This document shows positions 25,382 through 34,886 of a stretch of DNA of 64,000 nucleotides, piece after piece (within the stretch, counting starts at the first letter, position 1; each line of letters begins with the position of its first letter). A program made the translations under genes and the position numbers. The notes under the pieces are model-generated. The model had not been told where the DNA came from, did no database searches, and worked only from the letters and a program-made list of their open reading frames with translations. The stretch covers positions 682,001-746,000 of the forward strand of contig JAEPQK010000002.1 in the NCBI GenBank assembly GCA_017640615.1, given 5' to 3'. The DNA comes from Rhizobiaceae bacterium (GTDB lineage: Bacteria; Pseudomonadota; Alphaproteobacteria; Rhizobiales; Rhizobiaceae).

Positions 25382-25807
25382 TCACTCCAGCTCGACCGCA
25401 TTGCCGTCATTGTCCCACATGCGCACGGCCATGCATTCCATGAGATATGGGTAGCGTTCGCGGTCGCATTTCAGTGCGATTGCCGCTTCGAGCGACTCGC
25501 GGTCGGTCCAGCCGCACAGATAATCGTGCGAGTGAAACCCGTCTTGGTTCTGTACGAACAGATCGGCGCTCCACCCTGCTGGATAGCACCAGCGCACGCG
25601 GTAGCAATCCGCTTCGGCGCCGGCTTCGCTGGCGCATTGTTCGCGCGCGCAGGCAAACGCCTTGTCCATATTGTCGGCAAAACAGACCCCCCCGCCCATC
25701 TCTGGCGCTTCGGTGATGGCGATACCGATGGGGCCGGTCTCCTGCGCAGGCGCTGTGGGTGCTGAGGAAATAACGAAGACCAGGGCGAGGGCGGTGTATC
25801 TGACCAT
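25382..25807 (-). CDS. Secreted Cys-rich hypothetical protein
   Basis: 141 residues from an ATG at 25807 (VRYTALALVFVISSAPTAP), which gives a clean Sec signal peptide; ATG 25819 or GTG 25840 would only lengthen the leader. The mature protein has nine Cys (in VCFAD, FACAREQC, DCYRVRWC, LCGWTD, KCDRER and ECMAVR), an unusually high number, suggesting several disulfides. WCYPAGW and CGWTDRESL resemble short secreted DUF4189-like proteins, but I am not sure. It is convergent with the GNAT gene, 3 bp between stops. No function is known. Confidence 0.7.
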   Translation of the reverse strand: MVRYTALALVFVISSAPTAPAQETGPIGIAITEAPEMGGGVCFADNMDKAFACAREQCASEAGAEADCYRVRWCYPAGWSADLFVQNQDGFHSHDYLCGWTDRESLEAAIALKCDRERYPYLMECMAVRMWDNDGNAVELE

Positions 25808-25982
25808 TGTCGGGTCCATTGTCAGGCGCGAAAACACCACGCCATGCTAAGGCGATTTGCCCCGACATTGGAACCGCTCTTCTCCGCAACTTGCACGCGC
25901 TGCCTCGCAGATTGTTGACCGGTCGAGCCTTCAACCGTGTATCGCCGCTGCCTATGTGATGGGGCGCAGAGGGAGAGATTTC

Positions 25983-26363
25983 ATGGCCACCACCACTGTT
26001 CAGGCGCCGGGCAACGAGGCGCATTTCATGCATGTCAAACCCGTTTCCACCCGCGTGCGGGTGCGCCGGGGCGAGCGCGTGCTTGCTGAAAGCGGAAACG
26101 CAATCCGCGTCATGGAAACCGGCCGAGAGCCGTATGATCCAATGATCTACATTCCGCAGTCGGATGTCAGCGGCGAGCTTGCAACGGTCGACGGCAAGAC
26201 CACGCATTGCCCGCTGAAGGGTGACGCCTCCTATTTCACGCTCGACGGCGAGGAGATTGCCTGGACCTATGACCGTCCGCTCGAAGGGTCGGGCATGCTC
26301 AAGGACCATGTCGCCTTTTATCCCAACAAGGTGACGCTCGAGGAAATCGGCGCCGACACCTGA
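25983..26363 (+). CDS. DUF427 domain protein
   Basis: 126 residues forming one DUF427 domain: VRVRRGERVLAESGNAIRV, YIPQSDV, THCPLKGDASYFTLDG, AWTYDRPLEG and DHVAFYPNKV are the hallmark segments. The family is a small beta-barrel-like cytoplasmic protein with no firm function. agagggagag lies directly before the ATG at 25983. Longer in-frame starts (from 25857) add Arg/Ser-rich residues unlike the family. Confidence 0.85.
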   Translation: MATTTVQAPGNEAHFMHVKPVSTRVRVRRGERVLAESGNAIRVMETGREPYDPMIYIPQSDVSGELATVDGKTTHCPLKGDASYFTLDGEEIAWTYDRPLEGSGMLKDHVAFYPNKVTLEEIGADT

Positions 26364-26465
26364 TTGCGCCGTTGAATTTGGCCGGGTCGGGTCCGCGCAC
26401 GCCTTGCATTCGTTGCCGCGCGCATCCATAAGCGACCCAAGAAACCCGCGCCCGGCTGGAGTGCC

Positions 26466-26864
26466 ATGAAGAAATTTCTCCTTCAGTTTTTCACTTGGTG
26501 GAATGGCCAGACGCTTGGCACGCGCTTCCATACATGGCGGCGCGGCACCAAGGTTGGCGAAGACGCTTTCGGCAACGTCTACTATCAGGGCGGCAAGGAT
26601 TCCGAGGGCCGCACGCGGCGCTGGGTCATTTACAATGGCCTGGCCGATGCCTCGTCCATTCCGCCCGGCTGGCACGGCTGGATGCATCATCGCGTGGCGA
26701 CGCCGCCGCCGGATGAGAACTACACCGCTTTTGAGTGGGAATTGCCGCATCAGCCAAACCCGACCGGATCGCCGCATGCTTACCGGCCGCGCGGCTCCGT
26801 TCTTTCGGCCGAGGGCCGTCCGCGCGTGACAGGCGATTATGACGCCTGGACGCCGGGCAAGTGA
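26466..26864 (+). CDS. NADH:ubiquinone oxidoreductase NDUFA12-family subunit
   Basis: 132 residues. The start MKKFLLQFFTWWNGQTLGTR, the motif GEDAFGNVYYQG, RRWVIYNGLADASSIPPGWHGWMHH and the Pro-rich C-terminal half match the 17.2-kDa (B17.2/NDUFA12) accessory subunit of complex I, found in alphaproteobacteria and mitochondria. It binds the peripheral arm of the complex. ggag lies 5-8 bases before the ATG. It is away from the main nuo operon, as usual. The DUF2155 gene follows 106 bp later on the same strand. Confidence 0.93.
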   Translation: MKKFLLQFFTWWNGQTLGTRFHTWRRGTKVGEDAFGNVYYQGGKDSEGRTRRWVIYNGLADASSIPPGWHGWMHHRVATPPPDENYTAFEWELPHQPNPTGSPHAYRPRGSVLSAEGRPRVTGDYDAWTPGK

Positions 26865-26970
26865 TCCCCAGCCGCGGCTGTCTTCCTGCCATAATTGACA
26901 TCTAACCGGGGCCAACTCCCATTGGCGGGGCATATCGCATCCCCGGCCGAATCTCGTTAGTTGTAGGCTG

Positions 26971-27414
26971 ATGATCGGAAATCTGGTTCGAATCTCGTCC
27001 ATTTGCCTTGCTGGCCTCCTGGCAGCCCAGGGGTTCGCTCTCGCCCAGAGCGATGAAAGCACTGCCGCGGTCGAGACGCAGCGCCTTTCAAATCCCGTTG
27101 CCGAGTTTACCGGCATCGACAAGATTACCGGCCGTATCATCACCTTCGATGTCTATATCAATGAGACGGTGCAGTTCGGCGCGCTGCAAGTCACGCCGCG
27201 CATCTGCTATTCGAGCCCCGATACCGCCGAGGATCCCAAGACGGATTCCTTCGTCGAGGTCGACGAAATCACGCTCGACCGGAAGATCAGGCGCATCTTC
27301 ACTGGCTGGATGTTCGCCGAAAGCCCCGGCCTCAATGCGGTGGAACACGCCGTTTACGATGTGTGGCTGAAGGACTGCAAGGAATCGTCCAACGTTCCGC
27401 CACCCGAGACCTGA
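26971..27414 (+). CDS. DUF2155 domain periplasmic protein
   Basis: 147 residues with a signal peptide (LVRISSICLAGLLAAQG, cut near residue 25 after FALAQ). The mature domain has FTGIDKITGRIITFDVYI, FGALQVTPRICYS and the terminal FTGWMFAESPGLNAVEHAVY, which define DUF2155. Two Cys (ICYS and KDCKES) could pair. The gene commonly follows the NDUFA12 homologue in alphaproteobacteria, as here, but no function is established. The start has no strong ribosome site; ATG at 26971 is the only sensible one. Confidence 0.88.
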   Translation: MIGNLVRISSICLAGLLAAQGFALAQSDESTAAVETQRLSNPVAEFTGIDKITGRIITFDVYINETVQFGALQVTPRICYSSPDTAEDPKTDSFVEVDEITLDRKIRRIFTGWMFAESPGLNAVEHAVYDVWLKDCKESSNVPPPET

Positions 27415-27475
27415 TGCAGCAACAAGGGCGGGTCTGGCCATTGCACGGCAGCCCGTCGTGATGCATTCCGGCTGA

Positions 27476-28363
27476 ATGACATCCAAGGAACGCCCGCTCG
27501 ATCACCTCGTCTTTCAGGTCGGCGCACTTGAAACCGCACGCGCCCGATTGAGCGCGCTGGGTTTTCAGGTCGCGGCCAACGGTTACCATCCCTTCGGCAC
27601 CGCCAATTGCTGCATTTTCTTTGCCGATGGCACGTTCCTTGAGCCGCTTGCAATTGCCGATAAGGCGATGGCGCGAGCCGCGGCGGGAAGCGGCAACGTC
27701 TTTACGCGTCATGCGTTGTCCTTCCGCGAGTACAACGGACAAGAGGGGCTTTCCGCATTCGTTTTCGCGGCGCAAGACGCCAGGGCCGACCATGCCGACT
27801 TCGCCGAGGACGGGTTGTCGGCGGGCGAGATACTCGATTTCGGCCGCGACTTCGTAGCCGCTGATGGCAGCCGCGACCGGGCGGAGTTTCGACTGGCATT
27901 CGCCCATGCGGCCGGCGCGCCCGACTGCCTGTTCTTCACCTGCGAACGCGTTGCCGTGCCCGATGTCGACCGCACCGCGCTCTATGAGCATCCAAACGGC
28001 GCAACCGGTATCGCCGAAGCCATCATGGTCGCCGCCGATCCGGGCGCGCTGCGCGACGATCTGCTGAAGCTCGGTTGGCGCGCGGTGGAGGAAACGGAAG
28101 AAAGCCTGCGTCTTGCAGGGCCATCTTATGCTTTGCGTGTGGTGACGCCGCAGACCTTCAGTGACGTCACCGGCATCGCGGCTTCGGGCAGCGACGCCCC
28201 TCAATTCCGTGCCGCGGTGTTCGCCTGCCGCGACACCCAGGCGCTGATGGAGCGCCTTTTGCAGGCGGGCGTGGAGTTCAATTTCACGCCGGACGGCGTG
28301 ATCGTGCCACCCGCTGAAGGGCAGGGCACAACGTTCGTCTTCCGCGCTCAAGAAACTGCCTGA
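27476..28363 (+). CDS. VOC family protein (glyoxalase-like domain)
   Basis: 295 residues. The N-terminal part (LDHLVFQVGALETARARLSAL) and the central (AVPDVDRTALYEHPNGATGIAE) and C-terminal repeats fit a protein with two to three glyoxalase-like (VOC) modules of the Glyoxalase_3 kind. His10 in LDHLVF and Glu56 in FLEPLA could be metal ligands. The substrate is unknown; relatives include dioxygenases and isomerases. It lies between DUF2155 and eno with no operon partner that hints at a pathway. Confidence 0.78.
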   Translation: MTSKERPLDHLVFQVGALETARARLSALGFQVAANGYHPFGTANCCIFFADGTFLEPLAIADKAMARAAAGSGNVFTRHALSFREYNGQEGLSAFVFAAQDARADHADFAEDGLSAGEILDFGRDFVAADGSRDRAEFRLAFAHAAGAPDCLFFTCERVAVPDVDRTALYEHPNGATGIAEAIMVAADPGALRDDLLKLGWRAVEETEESLRLAGPSYALRVVTPQTFSDVTGIAASGSDAPQFRAAVFACRDTQALMERLLQAGVEFNFTPDGVIVPPAEGQGTTFVFRAQETA

Positions 28364-29719
<1,356 letters not shown>

Positions 29720-29792
29720 ACAGAGCGCCCGCTAACCGGGTCTTAAGCATGTTGATGGCACAAGGGCGGGCATTGCAATTGCGAAGCTCGCC

Positions 29793-30116
29793 ATGTGGAC
29801 CCGTCAGCACAAAAAGAGAAAATCCGGCGCGTTCATTGTGCCCGCGCTGACGGCGATCGTTCTCGCCTATTTCGGCTATCACTCATTCCAGGGCGAGTTC
29901 GGCATTTACGCCGGCTATGAATTCGAAGAGCGTGCCGCAGCGCTTGCGGCCGAACTCGAAACCGTACGCGTCCGCCGCGAAGAGCTTGAGCATCGCGTGA
30001 AGCTCTTGAGCGACGGTTCGCTCGAAAAAGACATGCTCGATGAGTATGCGCGGCGCGCCCTAAACCTTGCGAATGACAACGAAATCGTCATCTATCGCAA
30101 CGTAAAGGCGAATTAA
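29793..30116 (+). CDS. ftsB: FtsB/DivIC septum formation protein
   Basis: 107 residues with one membrane helix at about 14-30 (FIVPALTAIVLAYFGYHSF) and a periplasmic coiled coil (about 42-75: EFEERAAALAAELETVRVRR and following), the layout of FtsB/DivIC. FtsB bridges FtsL and FtsQ in the divisome. The gene lies between eno and pdhA, the usual place in Rhizobiales. The final YRNVKAN and the long DEYARRALNLANDNEIVI segment are typical of the alphaproteobacterial version. Start ATG at 29793 (MWTRQHKKRK). An AT-rich palindrome overlaps its stop. Confidence 0.9.
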   Translation: MWTRQHKKRKSGAFIVPALTAIVLAYFGYHSFQGEFGIYAGYEFEERAAALAAELETVRVRREELEHRVKLLSDGSLEKDMLDEYARRALNLANDNEIVIYRNVKAN

Positions 30117-30132
30117 CTTAATAAGAGTTAAT
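30112..30132. promoter_or_regulatory. AT-rich inverted repeat after ftsB, upstream of pdhA
   Basis: ATTAACT and AGTTAAT are perfect inverted arms separated by 7 nt (TAATAAG); the left arm overlaps the ftsB TAA. It lies 161 bp before pdhA in an AT-rich pocket and fits a dimeric regulator site, including the T-N11-A form of LysR-type sites. The regulator is unknown. Confidence 0.4.
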
Positions 30133-30292
30133 CAAACATTTTTGCAATAAAGCCAGCTGCTTAGCCGCATGACAGCTATGCAATTTCGGCGTGGCCCAAC
30201 GCGCATTGCCATGATAACGTTTTTCCCAGGAGTTGGGGAGGAAAACTCCCTCAAGCCGTCCACCTAGAGACGCCTAATCCAGGGAGAAGCAT

Positions 30293-31348
30293 ATGGCAGC
30301 GGCCCGAAAGTCCGCCGGCAAGAAAGCCGAGCCGAAAACCAAAATCGAGGCCAAGCTGCCGCCGCAGCCCAAGGCGCCTCCGCCTTCCGAATTCAAAAAA
30401 GAGGACGAGCTGGCCGCATATCGCGACATGCTGCTGATCCGGCGTTTCGAGGAAAAGGCCGGCCAGCTCTACGGCATGGGTTTCATCGGCGGCTTCTGCC
30501 ATCTCTATATCGGGCAGGAAGCGGTCGTCATCGGCATGAAGATGGCGATCCGCGACGGCGATCAGATGATCACCGCCTATCGCGATCACGGCCACATGCT
30601 TGCTATGGGCATGACACCACGTGGCGTGATGGCCGAGCTGACCGGGCGCCGGGGCGGCTACTCCAAAGGCAAGGGCGGCTCCATGCACATGTTCTCCAAG
30701 GAGAAACAGTTCTATGGCGGCCACGGCATCGTCGGCGCCCAGGTGTCGCTGGGCACCGGGCTTGGCTTTGCGAACGCCTACCGCGAAAACGGCGCTGTCT
30801 CGCTCACATATTTCGGCGACGGCGCGGCCAACCAGGGCCAGGTCTATGAGAGCTTCAACATGGCCTCGCTTTGGAAGCTCCCGGTCATCTACATCATCGA
30901 AAACAACCGCTATGCGATGGGCACCTCCGTTGCCCGTTCTTCGGCCGAGACCGACTTTTCGCATCGCGGCCTGTCGTTCAAGATTCCGGGCATCCAGGTT
31001 GATGGCATGGATGTGCGCGCCGTGAAGTCAGCCGGCGAAATGGCCGCCGAATGGTGCCGCGACGGCAACGGCCCGATCATTCTGGAAATGCAGACTTATC
31101 GCTACCGCGGTCACTCGATGTCGGATCCGGCGAAGTACAGGTCGAAGGACGAAGTGCAGAAAATGCGCTCCGAGCACGATCCGATCGAACAAGTGCGCCA
31201 GCGCGTGATCGACAAGAAATGGGCGTCGGAAGACGAGCTCAAATCGATCGACAAGGAGGTGCGCGATATCGTGGCCGATTCCGCCGAATTCGCGCAGAAC
31301 GATCCCGAGCCGGATGCATCCGAGCTCTACACCGACATCGTATTGTAA
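30293..31348 (+). CDS. pdhA: Pyruvate dehydrogenase E1 component, alpha subunit
   Basis: 351 residues. E1-alpha with PdhB performs the thiamine-diphosphate-dependent decarboxylation of pyruvate. A Lys/Ala/Pro-rich leader (1-35) precedes the catalytic domain. [11 protein letters not shown]-like TPP motif appears as [18 protein letters not shown], and [12 protein letters not shown] and [16 protein letters not shown] (phosphorylation-loop region) are as in other alphaproteobacterial E1-alpha. It starts the cluster pdhA-pdhB-pdhC. gggaga lies just upstream of the ATG at 30293. The 176-bp leader region contains the palindrome at 30112 and probably the operon promoter. Confidence 0.96.
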   Translation: MAAARKSAGKKAEPKTKIEAKLPPQPKAPPPSEFKKEDELAAYRDMLLIRRFEEKAGQLYGMGFIGGFCHLYIGQEAVVIGMKMAIRDGDQMITAYRDHGHMLAMGMTPRGVMAELTGRRGGYSKGKGGSMHMFSKEKQFYGGHGIVGAQVSLGTGLGFANAYRENGAVSLTYFGDGAANQGQVYESFNMASLWKLPVIYIIENNRYAMGTSVARSSAETDFSHRGLSFKIPGIQVDGMDVRAVKSAGEMAAEWCRDGNGPIILEMQTYRYRGHSMSDPAKYRSKDEVQKMRSEHDPIEQVRQRVIDKKWASEDELKSIDKEVRDIVADSAEFAQNDPEPDASELYTDIVL

Positions 31349-31361
31349 GGGAGGCGGGTCA

Positions 31362-32771
31362 ATGCCAATCGAAATCCTTATGCCCGCACTGTCTCCCACG
31401 ATGGAGGAGGGCAATCTCGCCAAATGGGTCAAGAACGAAGGCGACAAGGTTGAGCCGGGCGACGTGATCGCCGAGATCGAAACCGACAAGGCGACCATGG
31501 AAGTGGAAGCCGTTGACGAGGGCACGCTCGGCAAGATCCTGATCGAGGCAGGAACCGAAGGCGTGAAGGTCAACACGCCGATTGCCGTGCTTCTGCAGGA
31601 AGGCGAAAGCACCGACGATATCGGCAAGGCATCGGCCCCGAAGGACGATGATGCGAAGCCGGACGAGAAGGCAGATCCAGAAAAGGACAGCTCGGAAGCA
31701 GACAGCTCAGAGAAACCGTCGGATAAAGCTCCCGCCGCACCCAAAGCCGAAACCGCATCCGACCCCGACATTCCAGAAGGCACCGAGATGGTGTCGACTA
31801 CGGTGCGCGAAGCGCTGCGCGACGCGATGGCCGAGGAGATGCGCCGCGACGGCGATGTCTTCGTCATGGGTGAGGAGGTCGCTGAGTATCAGGGCGCCTA
31901 CAAGATCACCCAGGGTCTGTTGCAGGAGTTCGGCGCCAAACGCGTTGTCGACACCCCGATCACCGAACACGGCTTTGCCGGCGTCGGCGTGGGCGCCGCA
32001 ATGGCCGGGCTGAAGCCCATCGTCGAGTTCATGACCTTCAACTTCGCCATGCAGGCGATCGACCAGATCATCAACTCGGCGGCCAAGACGCTTTATATGT
32101 CGGGCGGCCAGATGGGCGCGCCGATTGTCTTCCGTGGACCGAATGGCGCAGCGGCACGCGTGGCCGCGCAGCACAGCCAGGATTATGCGGCTTGGTACAG
32201 CCATGTGCCGGGGCTCAGAGTCATCCAGCCATACACGGCGGCTGACGCAAAAGGTCTGCTCAAGGCCGCGATCCGCGATCCGAACCCAGTCATCTTCCTG
32301 GAAAACGAGATCCTCTACGGCCAGAGCTTCGACGTGCCGAAGATGGATGATTTTGTGCTGCCCATCGGCAAGGCGCGCATTCATCGCCCCGGCAAGGATG
32401 TGACGATCGTCTCCTTCGGCATCGGCATGACCTACGCCGTGAAGGCGGCGGAGGAGCTTGCCGGTGAGGGCGTGGACGCCGAGGTCATTGACCTCAGAAC
32501 CATCCGCCCGATGGATCTCGATACAGTGATTGAATCGGTGAAGAAGACCAACCGTCTCGTCACTGTGGAGGAAGGTTTCCCGCAATCATCGGTCGGCGAT
32601 CACATCGCCAGCCAGGTGATGCAGCGCGCATTCGACTGGCTCGATGCGCCCGTGGTCACGGTCTGCGGCAAGGACGTGCCGATGCCCTACGCCGCCAATC
32701 TCGAAAAGCTGGCGTTGCCCAGCGTGGCCGAAGTCGTCGAGGCGGTGAAAGCCGTCACATACCGGAGCTAG
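31362..32771 (+). CDS. pdhB: Pyruvate dehydrogenase E1 component, beta subunit, with lipoyl domain
   Basis: 469 residues, longer than plain E1-beta because an N-terminal lipoyl domain (1-80) is fused on, as in S. meliloti and Zymomonas. The lipoyl Lys is Lys43 in [10 protein letters not shown]. An acidic, Asp/Ala/Lys-rich linker (about 85-140) is followed by the transketolase-like domain with [51 protein letters not shown] and [20 protein letters not shown]. gggaggcggg precedes the ATG at 31362. The lipoyl domain is nearly identical to that of PdhC, partly at DNA level. Confidence 0.96.
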   Translation: MPIEILMPALSPTMEEGNLAKWVKNEGDKVEPGDVIAEIETDKATMEVEAVDEGTLGKILIEAGTEGVKVNTPIAVLLQEGESTDDIGKASAPKDDDAKPDEKADPEKDSSEADSSEKPSDKAPAAPKAETASDPDIPEGTEMVSTTVREALRDAMAEEMRRDGDVFVMGEEVAEYQGAYKITQGLLQEFGAKRVVDTPITEHGFAGVGVGAAMAGLKPIVEFMTFNFAMQAIDQIINSAAKTLYMSGGQMGAPIVFRGPNGAAARVAAQHSQDYAAWYSHVPGLRVIQPYTAADAKGLLKAAIRDPNPVIFLENEILYGQSFDVPKMDDFVLPIGKARIHRPGKDVTIVSFGIGMTYAVKAAEELAGEGVDAEVIDLRTIRPMDLDTVIESVKKTNRLVTVEEGFPQSSVGDHIASQVMQRAFDWLDAPVVTVCGKDVPMPYAANLEKLALPSVAEVVEAVKAVTYRS

Positions 32772-32780
32772 GAGAGCGAG

Positions 32781-34187
32781 ATGCCGATTCAAATCACCAT
32801 GCCGGCGCTCTCCCCGACGATGGAAGAGGGTAACCTCGCCAAGTGGCTCGTCAAGGAAGGCGATAAGGTCGAGCCCGGCGACGTGATCGCCGAGATCGAG
32901 ACCGACAAGGCAACCATGGAAGTGGAAGCCGTCGACGAAGGCACTGTCGCGAAGATTGTCGTGCCGGCCGGCACCGAGGCGGTGAAGGTCAATGCGCTGA
33001 TCGCCATTCTCGCCGGCGAAGGCGAGGATGTTGCCGACGCTGCCAAGGCGGATGCCGGCGGTGAAGCGAAGCCGGAAAAGAAAACCGAGGCCCCCTCATC
33101 CGGTCCTTCGGACCACCTTCTCCCCGGTGGGGAGAAGAATGACGCTCCGCCGTCGGCGTCCAAGGCAGGTGCTGATGGTGCGGCAACAGGCTCCTCTCCC
33201 CAGCGGGGAGAGGGTGGCTCGCGCAGCGAGCCGGGTGAGGGGGCATCTCGCACATTCTCTTCGCCGTTGGCGCGCCGCATCGCAAAGGATGCCGGCATTG
33301 ACCTTTCGGCGGTGAAAGGCAGTGGCCCTAAAGGCCGTGTCGTGAAGGCAGATGTCGAGGCCGCAATTGCGGGCGGCGGCGTGAAAGCTGCCAAGGCCGA
33401 CGCGCCGGCGGCTTCTCCCGCCGCAGCACCCAAGCCAATGTCGGATGACGCTGTGCTCAAGCTCTTCGAGGAAGGCACCTACGAGCTCGTCCCGCACGAC
33501 AATATGCGCAAGACGATCGCGCGTCGTCTGGTCGAGGCGAAGTCGACGATCCCGCATTTCTACCTCACGGTCGATTGCGAGATCGATGCGCTTCTTGCCC
33601 TGCGCAAGCAGCTCAACGACGCCGCTCCTGTGGTCAAGAACGATAGCGGTGAAAAGCCGGCTTACAAGCTGTCCGTCAACGACATGATCATCAAGGCGAT
33701 GGCGCTTGCGCTCCGCGACGTGCCGGCGGCAAACGCGTCCTGGACCGACGCCAATATGGTGCTGCACAAGCATGCCGACGTCGGTGTCGCTGTGTCGATT
33801 CCCGGCGGGCTGATCACGCCGATCGTGCGCCGTGCCGAGGAAAAGACGCTGTCCACAATCTCCAACGAGATGAAGGATCTGGCGGCTCGCGCCCGCAACC
33901 GCAAGCTGAAACCGGAAGAGTATCAGGGCGGCACGACCGCGGTTTCGAACCTTGGCATGTTCGGCATCAAGGATTTTTCCGCAGTCATCAACCCGCCACA
34001 CGCGACCATCCTGGCCGTGGGTGCGGGCGAGCAGCGGGCCGTTGTGAAAGGCGGCGAGGTCAAGGTAGCGAATGTCATGTCGGTAACGCTCTCGACCGAT
34101 CACCGGGCAGTCGACGGTGCGCTGGGCGCTGAATTGCTGACGGAGTTCAAGCGCTACATCGAAAACCCGATGGGAATGCTGGTTTAA
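32781..34187 (+). CDS. pdhC: Pyruvate dehydrogenase E2 (dihydrolipoamide acetyltransferase), with repeat-derived linker
   Basis: 468 residues. E2 transfers the acetyl group to CoA and forms the complex core. Domains in order are one lipoyl domain (1-80, Lys43), a linker (about 85-156), the peripheral-subunit-binding domain (about 157-195: [20 protein letters not shown]), a second linker, and the catalytic domain (about 230-468) with active-site DHRAVDG (His441). The linker segment Ala104-Ala155 is encoded by an inserted palindromic repeat (33091-33245): [15 protein letters not shown] and [16 protein letters not shown] are unlike normal Ala/Pro linkers. The frame stays open, so the protein should be functional. 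ggagag precedes the ATG at 32781. Confidence 0.95.
   Translation: MPIQITMPALSPTMEEGNLAKWLVKEGDKVEPGDVIAEIETDKATMEVEAVDEGTVAKIVVPAGTEAVKVNALIAILAGEGEDVADAAKADAGGEAKPEKKTEAPSSGPSDHLLPGGEKNDAPPSASKAGADGAATGSSPQRGEGGSRSEPGEGASRTFSSPLARRIAKDAGIDLSAVKGSGPKGRVVKADVEAAIAGGGVKAAKADAPAASPAAAPKPMSDDAVLKLFEEGTYELVPHDNMRKTIARRLVEAKSTIPHFYLTVDCEIDALLALRKQLNDAAPVVKNDSGEKPAYKLSVNDMIIKAMALALRDVPAANASWTDANMVLHKHADVGVAVSIPGGLITPIVRRAEEKTLSTISNEMKDLAARARNRKLKPEEYQGGTTAVSNLGMFGIKDFSAVINPPHATILAVGAGEQRAVVKGGEVKVANVMSVTLSTDHRAVDGALGAELLTEFKRYIENPMGMLV
33091..33245. repeat. Long imperfect palindromic repeat inserted in frame in pdhC
   Basis: The left arm (33091-33136) starts CCCCCTCATCCGG and ends CTTCTCCCCGGTGGGGAGAA. 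The right arm (33191-33245) is its inverted counterpart, with CTCTCCCCAGCGGGGAGAG then GGTGGC, a GCTCGC/GCGAGC hairpin and CCGGGTGAGGGGG. Each arm also folds on itself. The spacer is about 54 nt. Elements of this type are usually scattered between genes in Rhizobiales genomes (from memory; RIME/REP-like). Here one lies inside a gene, keeps the frame, and supplies about 52 codons of linker. No second copy is seen in the window. Confidence 0.85.
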
Positions 34188-34256
34188 GTCGGACGGAAGC
34201 TATCAACTCAATTGCAATCACAGGCCGGAGAGTAAGCAAGCTACGAGGACCCGAGA

Positions 34257-34865
34257 ATGTCGAAACATTCCAAGCGAAACCGTCAAACACCGACCAAGAA
34301 GAAAACCAAATCTATCCATGAATACGAAGCCGGGGCGCCCGCGCATGAGTCTCTCATTGATCAACGTGTTCACGTTTTTGTCGACGATCAGAATCTGTTC
34401 TACGGGATCACCAACCGAGAATATGGGCCCGGTTTCCGAATAGATTTTGGACGGCTCTTGCTCGAAGCATGCCGCGTTGAGGGTGGGCAAACTCGTGTTG
34501 TGGGGAGTGCCTATATCGCGGGCGTCATTCCTGACGACGATAGCTTTTGGGAGATAGCCAAAAACCGCGGCTTTCAGGTTCGGCGTGGGTATCTCGGATC
34601 GAACAACCGGTCCAAGCAAGATGACGCTTATCTAATTACTGACGTTGTAGCGACTTTGTTTGAACAACCTGGACCGTCGACAATTGTGCTGATTGCTGGA
34701 GATGCGGATTATGTACCGCCATTAAGCAAGGCGCTCAGCAGAGGTTGGCGCAATGAAATTGTATTTGTCGATCATGGTTTGTCGACAAATCTGGAACCGG
34801 TTGCGCATCAGTTTCGTGAGATTGTGCCGTATGACATTCAACTTGCATCATCAATCGGCCGGTAA
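34257..34865 (+). CDS. NYN-domain (LabA-like) putative nuclease, likely acquired
   Basis: 202 residues. A basic leader (1-20, KRNRQTPTKKKTK) precedes a NYN/PIN-like domain: strand plus acid motif VHVFVDDQNLFY (Asp43, Asp44, Asn46), then KQDDAYLITDVV (Asp122, Asp123, Asp129), then IVLIAGDADYVPPL (Asp149, Asp151). These acids would bind metal in a ribonuclease site. Composition is clearly AT-richer than its neighbours; bases 34621-34680 have 26 G+C of 60. It sits between pdhC and the SGNH/lpdA genes, which are contiguous in relatives, and so looks like an insertion. gagga lies close before the ATG. Function beyond putative RNase is unknown. Confidence 0.83.
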   Translation: MSKHSKRNRQTPTKKKTKSIHEYEAGAPAHESLIDQRVHVFVDDQNLFYGITNREYGPGFRIDFGRLLLEACRVEGGQTRVVGSAYIAGVIPDDDSFWEIAKNRGFQVRRGYLGSNNRSKQDDAYLITDVVATLFEQPGPSTIVLIAGDADYVPPLSKALSRGWRNEIVFVDHGLSTNLEPVAHQFREIVPYDIQLASSIGR

Positions 34866-34886
34866 GCCGGCTGGGCGGTTCGGTCT

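Noticed and set aside
26984-27003. tRNA-like T-loop word GGTTCGAATC
   Set aside because: It lies in the DUF2155 coding start, and no acceptor or anticodon stem can be formed around it.
25407-27143. Minus-strand open frame of about 578 codons opposite DUF427, the NDUFA12 homologue and the DUF2155 start
   Set aside because: It overlaps three genes that carry recognisable domains and has no domain of its own.
30114-30130. Possible CtrA box TTAA-N6-TTAA after ftsB
   Set aside because: The spacing is 6, not 7, and the palindrome ATTAACT-N7-AGTTAAT explains the pattern better.
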